The notes under the pieces are model-generated. The model did not search any database, was not told where the DNA came from, and was given only the letters and a program-made list of their open reading frames with translations. The translations under genes and the position numbers were made by a program. From Sphingomonas sp. CCH21-G11 (GTDB lineage Bacteria; Pseudomonadota; Alphaproteobacteria; Sphingomonadales; Sphingomonadaceae): a stretch of 64,000 bases of DNA. The stretch spans positions 62,001-126,000 of the forward strand of contig NZ_LSHX01000036.1 in the NCBI RefSeq assembly GCF_001555965.1, written 5' to 3'. Below are positions 56,551 through 63,331 of this stretch, one piece after another. How positions within the stretch are numbered: position 1 is the stretch's first letter; each line of letters begins with the position of its first letter.

Positions 56551-56595
56551 CGGGCCGAGTTGCCGTGTTCCACAGCTGCCCGCACCACCCCTTGT
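56551..56595 (+). repeat. 45-bp dispersed repeat, copy 2
   Basis: Differs from the copy at 48829-48873 at two of 45 positions. It lies about 115 bp upstream of the second ssb, the same distance as copy 1 from the SLOG gene. Confidence 0.85.
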
Positions 56596-56711
56596 CTCGG
56601 GGTTCCCCTTGCGCGCTCGCGCGCGCTGCGGTGGAGGCACCGTCCTGGCCGCCCTTTTCGGGGATCAGTCGAAGGGATCATCCCTCGGCCGATAGATAAG
56701 GAAACCTCGAC

Positions 56712-57125
56712 ATGCAGAACATCGTCATCCTCGCCGGCAACGTCGGCGCAACCCCGGAAGTCCGCACCACGCAGGGCGGCACCAAGATCACCCACTTCTC
56801 CCTCGCCACCTCACGGCCCAAGCGCGACAGCGACGGCAAGGTCATCAAGGATCGCGACGGCTACCGCGTCGAGGACACCGAGTGGCACCGGATCACCTGC
56901 TTCAACGGCGTCGGCAAGACCGTCGAGGAGTATGTCGCCAAGGGCATGAAGGTGATGGTCCGCGGCCGCATCCACTACACCAGCTGGACCGACCAGGACG
57001 ACGTCAAGCGCTACGGCACCGAGATCATCGCCGACGAGGTCACCTTCCTCACCCGCGCGCGCCAGGCATCCGAACAGTCGGGCAACGGCAACGACACGAC
57101 CGAAGACGACGACATCCCCTTCTGA
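56712..57125 (+). CDS. ssb: Single-stranded DNA-binding protein, plasmid copy 2
   Basis: A 137-residue SSB with a complete OB fold (IVILAGNVGATPEVRTTQGG, EWHRITCFNGVGKTVEEYVA, GMKVMVRGRIHYTSWTDQDD) and the acidic C-terminal tip DDDIPF that recruits replication proteins. ATG at 56712; GATAAGGAAA lies upstream. A terminator follows directly. Unlike the first ssb it is a full housekeeping-type SSB. Confidence 0.93.
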   Translation: MQNIVILAGNVGATPEVRTTQGGTKITHFSLATSRPKRDSDGKVIKDRDGYRVEDTEWHRITCFNGVGKTVEEYVAKGMKVMVRGRIHYTSWTDQDDVKRYGTEIIADEVTFLTRARQASEQSGNGNDTTEDDDIPF

Positions 57126-57134
57126 GGCGGGATG

Positions 57135-57164
57135 GCCCGGTGGCGATAGCTACCGGGCCTTTTC
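57135..57164 (+). terminator. Rho-independent terminator after ssb
   Basis: GGCCCGGT...ACCGGGCC stem with further pairs (GGC/GCT) and the loop GATA, followed by TTTT; 10 bp past the ssb stop. Confidence 0.8.
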
Positions 57165-57287
57165 GCATGTTCGCGGCCGGATTTCTCAATGCGAACTCGA
57201 CAGGGTGCCAGGGAGTGGCCTCGCTAGCATGCCGCAATGTCACGTTCGGATCGGCAGTAGCGAAGCGCTCGCGCGCATTGCGAAGTG

Positions 57288-57345
57288 ATGGCAATTCTGC
57301 CATCTTGCTATCAACAATTTCAATCACCGCGGGAGTGCTATCAAC
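57288..57345 (+). promoter_or_regulatory. Likely FitAB operator region
   Basis: ATGGCA-ATTC-TGCCAT (57288-57303) is a perfect dyad, and TGCTATCAAC occurs twice, at 57306-57315 and 57336-57345 (30 bp apart). Both lie directly upstream of the antitoxin start. FitAB-type complexes bind repeated sites in their own promoter. Confidence 0.5.
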
Positions 57346-57346
57346 C

Positions 57347-57601
57347 ATGGCTGCCGTCACAATCCGCAACCTGTCCGATGAGACATACCGCGCCTTGAAG
57401 GTGAGAGCGGCCAATCACGGTCGCAGCGCTGAGGCCGAAATGCGCGAAATCCTCGAGCTGGCCGCGCGGCCGACAGATCGTGTCAGGCTGGGATCTTTGC
57501 TGGCCGCCATCGGTCGCGAGGCTACTATGAGCGATGCAGAAGCAGAGCATTTCGCGCAGCTACGGGACAAGACGCTCGCCGCGCCGATGCGCTTCGAGTG
57601 A
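57347..57601 (+). CDS. fitA: FitA-like ribbon-helix-helix antitoxin
   Basis: An 84-residue antitoxin. The N-terminal ribbon-helix-helix (AAVTIRNLSDETYRALKVRA ... SAEAEMREILELA) is the FitA/Arc type and the C-terminal part should thread into the toxin active site. The long open frame from 56882 is spurious; the ATG at 57347 begins the conserved domain. The stop overlaps the toxin start (GTGA). Confidence 0.85.
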   Translation: MAAVTIRNLSDETYRALKVRAANHGRSAEAEMREILELAARPTDRVRLGSLLAAIGREATMSDAEAEHFAQLRDKTLAAPMRFE

Positions 57602-58023
57602 TCCTGCTCGACACCAACGTGATATCGGAGCCTTGGAAACCCTTGCCGGACCCGCGTGTCCTGGCATGGATCGATGCTCAAGCGATCGACACGCTCTACC
57701 TTTCGGCCGTAACCGTGGCCGAGCTTCGTTTCGGCATTGCCGCCATGCCGGCCGGCAAGCGACGCGACACGCTCGATCTGCGGTTGGAGCAGGACGTATT
57801 GCCCCTGTTCGATAATCGCATCCTGCCGTTCGACCTCAGTGCCTCACGCGCATTTGCCAAAGTGATGGTCCTGGCGAAGGAGGCAGGAAGAGCGATTGCA
57901 ACGGCCGATGGCTATATCGCCGCCACCGCGGCCGCACATGGCCTGATGGTTGCCACCCGTGACACGAGCCCGTTCGAGGCCGCCGGGCTGGGCATCATCA
58001 ATCCCTGGAACACAGCGCTCTGA
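57598..58023 (+). CDS. fitB: FitB-like PIN-domain ribonuclease toxin
   Basis: A 141-residue PIN nuclease. The acidic metal-binding residues are in place: Asp5 (LLDTNVISE), Glu42 (TVAELRFGI), Asp104 (IATADGYIAA) and Asp122 (VATRDTSPF). It starts at a GTG at 57598 coupled to fitA. VapC/FitB toxins cut RNA, and the pair stabilises plasmids. Confidence 0.93.
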   Translation: MILLDTNVISEPWKPLPDPRVLAWIDAQAIDTLYLSAVTVAELRFGIAAMPAGKRRDTLDLRLEQDVLPLFDNRILPFDLSASRAFAKVMVLAKEAGRAIATADGYIAATAAAHGLMVATRDTSPFEAAGLGIINPWNTAL

Positions 58024-58394
58024 TTTCGGACAATCGCCAAGCGCGGCGCGCTGCGTGTTCCAGCTTCTTCTGGCGCCGACCAAGCTTCATCGCAGGGTTC
58101 GTCAATGATGCCCCTGAGAGGCAGACAAGCCTCAGTGCGCGGTAAGCGCTGATCCGGGCCGGGCTCCGTCAACACGGGGGAGCATCGTTCCGACCAACCC
58201 GGCAGCTTCACCCGCTCTTTGAGGCGCAATCCTTGGTCGCTCCCGCGGCCTTATACGATCAACCCGTAAAGGGTCCGTACGCTCGCGCTACGGCCTTTTG
58301 CCGTGCCGCCAAAAGATGATCGCGGCCACGAGATCGAAACTTCGGGCGCCAGTCGAGCGGGATGAACCCGCCGGCTTAGCCAAGGAGCCTCGAT
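58024..58394. other. Intergenic region upstream of a small gene
   Basis: About 370 bp with no frame that has a ribosome-binding site or known motif. It precedes the small gene at 58395 and presumably holds its promoter; no clear -35/-10 pair was found. Confidence 0.4.
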
Positions 58395-58559
58395 ATGTTT
58401 ACCGACATCTGGACCGCCCGCCGCAGCGCACTCAGCCTCTCGAAGAACCTCATGGTCGCAACGATGGTCATCGCCATCGGAACCCAGTTTGGCGTCATCA
58501 CCGCGGACGATTGCGACGGCGACGTTTCGATCGTCAACGAATATGATCCCTTCGCCTGA
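58395..58559 (+). CDS. Small hypothetical membrane-associated protein
   Basis: A 54-residue frame (MFTDIWTARRSALSLSKNLM, then VATMVIAIGTQFGVITADDC) with a strong AAGGAG (58382-58387) before the ATG. The middle is hydrophobic (about 20-37) and the end acidic (DDCDGDVSIVNEYDPF). A perfect terminator hairpin follows 6 nt after the stop. The combination of ribosome-binding site, composition and terminator supports a real gene; the function is unknown. Confidence 0.6.
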   Translation: MFTDIWTARRSALSLSKNLMVATMVIAIGTQFGVITADDCDGDVSIVNEYDPFA

Positions 58560-58565
58560 CCTCAA

Positions 58566-58590
58566 GGCGGGGGCTTCGCCCCCGCCCCTT
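58566..58590 (+). terminator. Terminator hairpin after the 54-residue gene
   Basis: GGCGGGGGC-TTC-GCCCCCGCC, perfect 9-bp arms, followed by CCTT. Confidence 0.7.
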
Positions 58591-58779
58591 CTCGTGTGAG
58601 ATTGCCCTTGGATGATGTAACCGACCAAGCCAGCGCACATTTTATCAACTCGACCCCTTCGGGAACGCACTGTCGAACATGTTTTCGTTGGGGAAGCGCT
58701 GCCGCGGCTCTGGCAGTTGGGCGTGCCCTGCGTCGAGGTGCTGCGATCCGAGTGCGATGCCGGCGGCTAGCCCCAAGTG

Positions 58780-59127
58780 ATGGGCTATCGAAACGTCACG
58801 CGGCATATCCAGTTTAAGACCAAGACGGTGGACGGCCAGACCGATGCCGTAAGGATCAACGTCAGGCTAATGGACAAGCCGAGCGGGTGTGTCCTGTGGA
58901 TCGTCGTGACGCCAGACCTCGTATTCGACCATTATCTCTGGTTCGGGGGTGAGCCGGGTGAACCGCTGCCCGATATCAGCGCGAACATGATCGCCAAACA
59001 CAGCAAGGGGACGTCGCTGGGCAAGAAAAACGAACGGCCGATGCACCGGGTGATCGCAAGGGGGAAATTCGAGAGGATCCAGGCGCTCGACCTGATCCTG
59101 GGCAAGCTGTTCGGACAATTGCCTTAA
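58780..59127 (+). CDS. Hypothetical protein
   Basis: A 115-residue protein (GYRNVTRHIQFKTKTVDGQT, LWIVVTPDLVFDHYLWFGGE, FERIQALDLILGKLFGQLP) that looks globular and well coded. No ribosome-binding site is evident; a GTG at 58777 precedes the ATG. It is convergent with the next gene with a 4-nt overlap. No family is recognised. The 58587-58779 gap before it has no supported feature. Confidence 0.55.
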   Translation: MGYRNVTRHIQFKTKTVDGQTDAVRINVRLMDKPSGCVLWIVVTPDLVFDHYLWFGGEPGEPLPDISANMIAKHSKGTSLGKKNERPMHRVIARGKFERIQALDLILGKLFGQLP

Positions 59128-59555
59128 GGGCGTTCGGGCACCGGCTGCGCCGGACCGGGCTCTAGGCTGGCGCCCCGAGCCCCGTGCCGGGTCTCGGCCC
59201 TGCGGGTAACGATCCCTTGCTGAAAAGGTACGAGCGCCTCCGCGGTGACCGGCGCCGGACCTTCGGCGAGCGTCTCCTTCAACGCTTCGTCACCCAGCAG
59301 CACGCGCCACGGCGCGCCGTACGTGCGGGATGCGAGATAGAAGACCGCGCCGTCACAAGCGACCATTCGGCACCTTTCCTGGGCATCGATCAGCGACCAT
59401 CCAGCCCCCTGCCGCGCGACGAGGTCCACCGGATCGACCCGCATCAGGGCTCCGCACCGCCGGCATTGGCTGCGGACAAGGACGTTGCGTCGCTGCATGG
59501 CGCCGACGGTTCTCACCCAGATCGGCCAGAGGGTGTGGAGCGCTGCGGTCATCAC
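59124..59555 (-). CDS. Hypothetical protein with zinc-ribbon-like CxxC
   Basis: A 143-residue protein with CRRCG near residue 31 and a second cysteine pair further on (ERCRMVACDG), which could form a zinc ribbon. The C-terminus is Pro-rich. Starts at 59555 or 59498 (MQRRN) are both possible. It resembles short plasmid proteins of sphingomonads but no name can be given. The gap 59556-59817 is empty. Confidence 0.5.
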   Translation of the reverse strand: MMTAALHTLWPIWVRTVGAMQRRNVLVRSQCRRCGALMRVDPVDLVARQGAGWSLIDAQERCRMVACDGAVFYLASRTYGAPWRVLLGDEALKETLAEGPAPVTAEALVPFQQGIVTRRAETRHGARGASLEPGPAQPVPERP

Positions 59556-59817
59556 AAGCGGAGGATAGTCTTTCTGCGCAGCACCGGTCCAGCAATCCCG
59601 AACGGCCCCGCGACAGCCTGACGTTCAGGGTCGCCGAATGGATGGGGTCATCACCATGCCCGGTTCTTGCCGAGGCGTAGGCTCGCGCAAACCCGTGACC
59701 GGGTTTCTCCTCTGCGTTCCGACCCTGCGGGTGCGCGCGCCCACTGTGCCCCGGCGCGCCGGTCCTTGTTGAAAGACCCCGATCGGCGGGGTTTGGAACA
59801 GCACAGGATATTCGCTT

Positions 59818-60210
59818 ATGTCCGACAACCAAGCTGCCCCTGCCCCAGCTGCAGATCGCACTTCCACCATCGCGCATTTGAACGACGCGCTTCGGCAGCA
59901 TCTCACCCAGCCCGGCCACAATCGGGTCGTTATGACCATCGGTGTCCAGGAGCTGATTGGCGACGTCAGCCTCTTTCGCAACTTTCGTGCCCAGGCCGAA
60001 TTGCTGCGGAGCATCCGCGACTATGACGCATTCGGCCCCGACGTCGATCCGCACGGCGAGCACGACTTTGGCCGCTTCGAGTTTCGCGGTGCCGCGCTCT
60101 ATTGGAAGATCGACTATTATGATCGCGCGCTGGACTTTGGCTCTCCCGATCCCGCGGACCCGGATGTCACCGCCCGGGTGCTAACGATCCTCCTCACCAG
60201 CGAATACTGA
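59818..60210 (+). CDS. DUF3768-family protein
   Basis: A 130-residue protein that begins with a disordered Ala/Pro stretch followed by the DUF3768 pattern: IAHLNDALRQ, GHNRVVMTIGVQELIGDVSL, FGRFEFRGAALYWKIDYYDR. These proteins are frequent on alphaproteobacterial plasmids; their role is unknown. A perfect hairpin follows 8 bp after the stop. Confidence 0.8.
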   Translation: MSDNQAAPAPAADRTSTIAHLNDALRQHLTQPGHNRVVMTIGVQELIGDVSLFRNFRAQAELLRSIRDYDAFGPDVDPHGEHDFGRFEFRGAALYWKIDYYDRALDFGSPDPADPDVTARVLTILLTSEY

Positions 60211-60218
60211 AATGTACT

Positions 60219-60240
60219 GGCCCCGACCCTGGTCGGGGCC
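60219..60240 (+). terminator. Hairpin after the DUF3768 gene
   Basis: GGCCCCGACC-CT-GGTCGGGGCC: perfect 10-bp arms with a 2-nt centre; no T-tract. Confidence 0.55.
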
Positions 60241-60329
60241 ACCTGCTTGTGTGGGGGTCAGATAGGACCCAGCAGCCTGTCTGCGCGGCGCCGGTCGAAC
60301 CCTGACGCTCGCCCACTGTCCGAACGCAA

Positions 60330-60349
60330 AAGTCTGCTCAAGCAGACTT
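60330..60349 (+). other. Putative centromere-like element of the second par cassette, left copy
   Basis: AAGTCTGCTCAAGCAGACTT has 9-bp inverted arms around CA. Its exact reverse complement occurs at 62712-62731, beyond the ParB-like gene. The two copies bracket the RHH-TM-ParA-ParB operon. Confidence 0.55.
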
Positions 60350-60394
60350 GAGCCCGCGCGTGTCGTCGCAGATCCCCATCCACTCATCGCCTCT

Positions 60395-60410
60395 GTATTG
60401 AATTCAATAC
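60395..60410. promoter_or_regulatory. Palindromic operator upstream of the RHH gene
   Basis: GTATTGAATTCAATAC is a perfect 16-bp palindrome 47 bp before the GTG start of the ribbon-helix-helix-like gene, a likely autoregulatory site. Confidence 0.5.
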
Positions 60411-60457
60411 GATGCGGCGATAGTTTTCGAGCCGTCATGTGAGAGGAGAGGTCGCCC

Positions 60458-60700
60458 GTGGCGGGGGAAGGGCAGGGGAGTGACGTTAGGCGTTCGGCCT
60501 TTTTGCAGCTTCGGGTAACCCCGACGATGCACACGGCCATCACGCGTCTCGCACTCGATCAAGATAATCTGACCGTGCGCGCACTGGTGATGAACGCGCT
60601 CAAGCAAACCTATGGTCTCGATGTTCCCGACGAGGAGCTTCGTGACCGACGCGGCCGCCAGCCACGACCCGCGAACCAGAAGGAGACAGATCATGGCTGA
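60458..60700 (+). CDS. Small ribbon-helix-helix-like DNA-binding protein
   Basis: An 80-residue protein. The segment SAFLQLRVTPTMHTAITRLA ... LTVRALVMNALKQTYGL has the strand-helix-helix pattern of RHH regulators, followed by a basic polar tail. The GTG start at 60458 has GAGAGGAGAG (60441-60450). It overlaps the next gene by 8 nt and heads a ParA/ParB operon, where small RHH proteins usually act as autorepressors. A 16-bp palindrome lies upstream. Confidence 0.6.
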   Translation: MAGEGQGSDVRRSAFLQLRVTPTMHTAITRLALDQDNLTVRALVMNALKQTYGLDVPDEELRDRRGRQPRPANQKETDHG

Positions 60701-60866
60701 GTATTTTTCGCGCCATCCCGATCATGCGCTCGTGTTTGCGTTCGCGTGCTTCGCGCTCACCGTCTATCTCTTCCGCTATGTCGGACCCAGAGTCGGCGCG
60801 CGCGGCGACTGGTCGGCGCGGGACCATTATGAACGCAACCTCCGCAATGGCGCCGACGACTATTGA
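60693..60866 (+). CDS. Single-helix small membrane protein in the par operon
   Basis: A 57-residue protein with one membrane helix at about 12-30 (HALVFAFACFALTVYLFRYV) and a charged C-terminus (DWSARDHYERNLRNGADDY). The ATG at 60693 follows AAGGAGA (60680-60686) and overlaps the preceding gene. It ends 28 nt before the ParA start. A membrane protein tied to a partition ATPase operon is unusual; its role is unknown. Confidence 0.6.
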   Translation: MAEYFSRHPDHALVFAFACFALTVYLFRYVGPRVGARGDWSARDHYERNLRNGADDY

Positions 60867-60894
60867 GCGCGGTTGCACGATACGAAAGACAGAC

Positions 60895-61659
60895 GTGAAG
60901 ACCATCGTGATCAGCCTCCTCAAAGGGGGCGTCGGCAAGACCTTCTTCGCGACCCATCTCGCTTGGTATCTCGCCGAGCAGGCGGGCCGGCGCGTCGCGT
61001 TCCTCGATCTGGATCCGCAGGGCTCCTCGACGCGGCGGCTCGCCAAGGAACGGACCGGCCTGTTCTCGGCCGACCTGTTCGATCCCGACGAAAAGCTCGT
61101 TCTCGAGGACGCGCCCGGCATCACGGTGTTCGGCGCTGATCCGCGCCTCCAGATGGTCAAGGCGGCGCAGGACGTGCACGATTTCATCGTGCGCTTTCGG
61201 GGCTTGTCCGCGCATTTCGATTATTGCGTCATCGACACTGGCCCCAAGTGGGACGAGCTCACCTTGAGCGCGATGGCGGTCGCCGATGAGGTGATCGCGC
61301 CGGTCCAGGTGGCCGAGGATTCGCTCGAATGCGCCAAGATGCTGCTGACCGCGCTCAAAAAGGCCGAGGCCGCGCGTGGCGGGCGCAAGGTCAATTTTCT
61401 TGGGCTTCTGCCGTCGATGGTCAACGCGTTCGACAAGCGTGACATGGACAATGCGGTGAAGCTCACCCAGGCGGTCGGGCCGGCGATGATGTTTCCGGCG
61501 TTCGTCAAGGCGCGCCCGACCTACAAGCATTCGGCCGAGAACCATCATGCGGTCTGGCATGAAAAGGGAAGCGGCGCGAAGGCCGCCGCAGACGAGATCC
61601 GCTCGATCCTCGCCGAAGTGGAACGGCGGGTCGAAGCGCGTGCCAAGGAGACCGCTTGA
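60895..61659 (+). CDS. ParA-family partition ATPase (second copy, no HTH)
   Basis: A 254-residue small (type Ib-like) ParA with deviant Walker A SLLKGGVGKTFFATHLAWYL (K in KGGVGKT), A' VAFLDLDPQGSSTRRLA and Walker B FDYCVIDTGPKWDEL. It lacks the N-terminal HTH of the first ParA. The conserved start is a GTG at 60895; an ATG at 60847 would overlap the preceding gene. The stop overlaps the ParB start (TGATG). Confidence 0.88.
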   Translation: MKTIVISLLKGGVGKTFFATHLAWYLAEQAGRRVAFLDLDPQGSSTRRLAKERTGLFSADLFDPDEKLVLEDAPGITVFGADPRLQMVKAAQDVHDFIVRFRGLSAHFDYCVIDTGPKWDELTLSAMAVADEVIAPVQVAEDSLECAKMLLTALKKAEAARGGRKVNFLGLLPSMVNAFDKRDMDNAVKLTQAVGPAMMFPAFVKARPTYKHSAENHHAVWHEKGSGAKAAADEIRSILAEVERRVEARAKETA

Positions 61660-62552
61660 TGGGTAAGTTTGACCAGCGGGCCGAGGAGTTCGGGATGCTG
61701 ATGGGTGCGCACGACAGTGCGCGCCGCGTCGAGGACTTGCCGCTCGACTGGCTGATGCCCGATCCCGGCAATCCACGCACGCATTTCGATGAGGCTGAGC
61801 TGGCCGAATTGGCGGCGTCGATCGAAGCGCGCGGCGTTCTGCAGCCGATCATCGTTGGCCCCAAGAATGGCGACGGCAAGCATGTTATCCGCATGGGCGA
61901 GCGGCGCTATCGAGCCTCGCTTGCGGCGGGTAAGAAAACCATCCCAGCGATCATCGAGGCGGGGGAGGGGGGTGACACGCTCGCCGACCAGATCGTCGAG
62001 AACGATCAGCGTGCCGGCCTGTCCGCCAAAGAGCTGGCGCGTGGCGTCGAGCGAATGCTGGGCGAGGGAAAAAGTCAGGCCGAGATCGCCACGGCGCTCG
62101 GCCGGTCAAAGCAGTTTGTCTCGCTCTACGCGGCTTATGGCGAGATGGAGCCCTATCTGAGGGACGCGATCGACAAGGCCCCGATCCGCGTTCTTTACGA
62201 CCTCCATCGTGCAGCTCGCACGCATCCGCTTGAGGTTCGTGCGTTCGTCGGCGAGTTCGGCGACAAAGGCGTCACCCTTGCTGAGGGATCGAAATTCGTT
62301 GCGTCGTTAAAGGCTCCTGCCGAAAGCGCGCCGCCTGTTGCCAAGATCGAGCCGGCCTCCGCGCCTGTGAATGTGACACCAACGGTCGCCAAGGGCAGGG
62401 GAGGGCGGGCTGCTTCGTCTGTTCAGGCGAGCCCGTTCAAGGTCATGTTCGCAGGCCGCCCCGGTCGGCTTGTCCTGCCCGATCGGGTGCGCGTGGTGTT
62501 CGATGATGGCGAGGAGGGCGAGGTTGCATCGACCGACCTTTCGTTCGGGTAA
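61659..62552 (+). CDS. ParB/Spo0J-family protein (second copy)
   Basis: A 297-residue ParB: N-terminal ParB domain with LPLDWLMPDPGNPRTHFDEA, GVLQPIIVGPK and the arginine motif MGERRYRASLAAGKKTIPAI, then an HTH (SQAEIATALGRSKQFVSLYA) and a basic Pro/Ala linker to a C-terminal beta domain (MFAGRPGRLVLPDRVRVVFD). Coupled to ParA; a strong terminator follows 59 bp later. It differs clearly from the first ParB and should recognise different sites. Confidence 0.9.
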   Translation: MGKFDQRAEEFGMLMGAHDSARRVEDLPLDWLMPDPGNPRTHFDEAELAELAASIEARGVLQPIIVGPKNGDGKHVIRMGERRYRASLAAGKKTIPAIIEAGEGGDTLADQIVENDQRAGLSAKELARGVERMLGEGKSQAEIATALGRSKQFVSLYAAYGEMEPYLRDAIDKAPIRVLYDLHRAARTHPLEVRAFVGEFGDKGVTLAEGSKFVASLKAPAESAPPVAKIEPASAPVNVTPTVAKGRGGRAASSVQASPFKVMFAGRPGRLVLPDRVRVVFDDGEEGEVASTDLSFG

Positions 62553-62611
62553 GCGCTCGCCCACACTGACCCCTCACTCCGCGTCCATATTTAGATCTTT
62601 TCAGATCATGT

Positions 62612-62651
62612 AATGGCGGCATCCCTTCTTCCAGGGATGCCGCCATTTTCA
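62612..62651 (+). terminator. Rho-independent terminator after the second parB
   Basis: AATGGCGGCATCCCT-TCTTCC-AGGGATGCCGCCATT: perfect 15-bp arms, followed by TTCATTTC. Confidence 0.88.
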
Positions 62652-62711
62652 TTTCAACGCGAATTCCGGCTTGCTTGCGGAACGGACGAGGCGTTTTTTG
62701 AGACAGGGCCC

Positions 62712-62731
62712 AAGTCTGCTTGAGCAGACTT
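62712..62731 (-). other. Putative centromere-like element of the second par cassette, right copy
   Basis: AAGTCTGCTTGAGCAGACTT, the exact reverse complement of the element at 60330-60349. It lies after the terminator and 70 bp before mobC. Confidence 0.55.
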
Positions 62732-62777
62732 TAAGACGAGTGGTTTTAGGTGAGGGCCGGATAGGCTTGGCGCCGGG

Positions 62778-62790
62778 ATTGTTTAACAAT
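62778..62790. promoter_or_regulatory. Palindrome upstream of mobC
   Basis: ATTGTT-T-AACAAT, a perfect 6-1-6 dyad 10 bp before the mobC ATG; a likely autoregulatory site of the RHH domain of MobC. Confidence 0.4.
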
Positions 62791-62800
62791 ATGATTGGGC

Positions 62801-63331
62801 ATGGCTTTTTTCGGCCTTCGCCTGCCGGACGATCTCGCGGCGCGCTTCGATGCGATGGCGGCCTCCCATGGCGGTCGGTCCGCTGTGCTGCGTCAACTCG
62901 TCGATCGGGCGCTAAGGGCGGGGGATGAGAGTGTCGTCATTGCCGAACCGCGCGAACGCACAACGGCCCGCGTCGAGGTTAGGCTTACCGCCAGCGATAT
63001 CGAGCGGCTGGATGCTGCGGCGAGCGAACGCGGTCTCAAGCGCACCGAATGGATCGTCGCGCTTCTACGGCGTCGGCTCTATGGCAGGTCGCCGCCGCCG
63101 CGCGCCGACCGCGCGCTGATCGCGCAATCCTGGCGCGAGCTCAACCGGATCGGCATCAACCTCAACCAGGCGGTGCATGCGCTCAACGCCGCGACGATGG
63201 TGGATTCCCGTCTCGACCTGGCACGCGAGGCCAAGCGTGTCGCATCATTCCAACAGGAGATCGACGCTCAGTTGCGTGCGCTGGGTCGCGCCCTCGCCGG
63301 CGATGTCGCCTATTGGGATACACCGTTGTGA
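62801..63331 (+). CDS. mobC: MobC-like relaxosome accessory protein
   Basis: A 176-residue protein with two parts. The N-terminal segment FFGLRLPDDLAARFDAMAAS and a second segment VEVRLTASDIERLDAAASER both look like ribbon-helix-helix units. The C-terminal MobC helix region reads WRELNRIGINLNQAVHALNA. MobC proteins open DNA at the nick site for the relaxase encoded next. The ATG at 62801 gives MAFFG; a TTG at 62795 is less likely. The stop overlaps the relaxase start. Confidence 0.78.
   Translation: MAFFGLRLPDDLAARFDAMAASHGGRSAVLRQLVDRALRAGDESVVIAEPRERTTARVEVRLTASDIERLDAAASERGLKRTEWIVALLRRRLYGRSPPPRADRALIAQSWRELNRIGINLNQAVHALNAATMVDSRLDLAREAKRVASFQQEIDAQLRALGRALAGDVAYWDTPL

Noticed and set aside
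56882..57346. Long frame fused to the FitA antitoxin
   Set aside because: It runs antiphase through ssb and its terminator; the antitoxin domain starts at the ATG at 57347.
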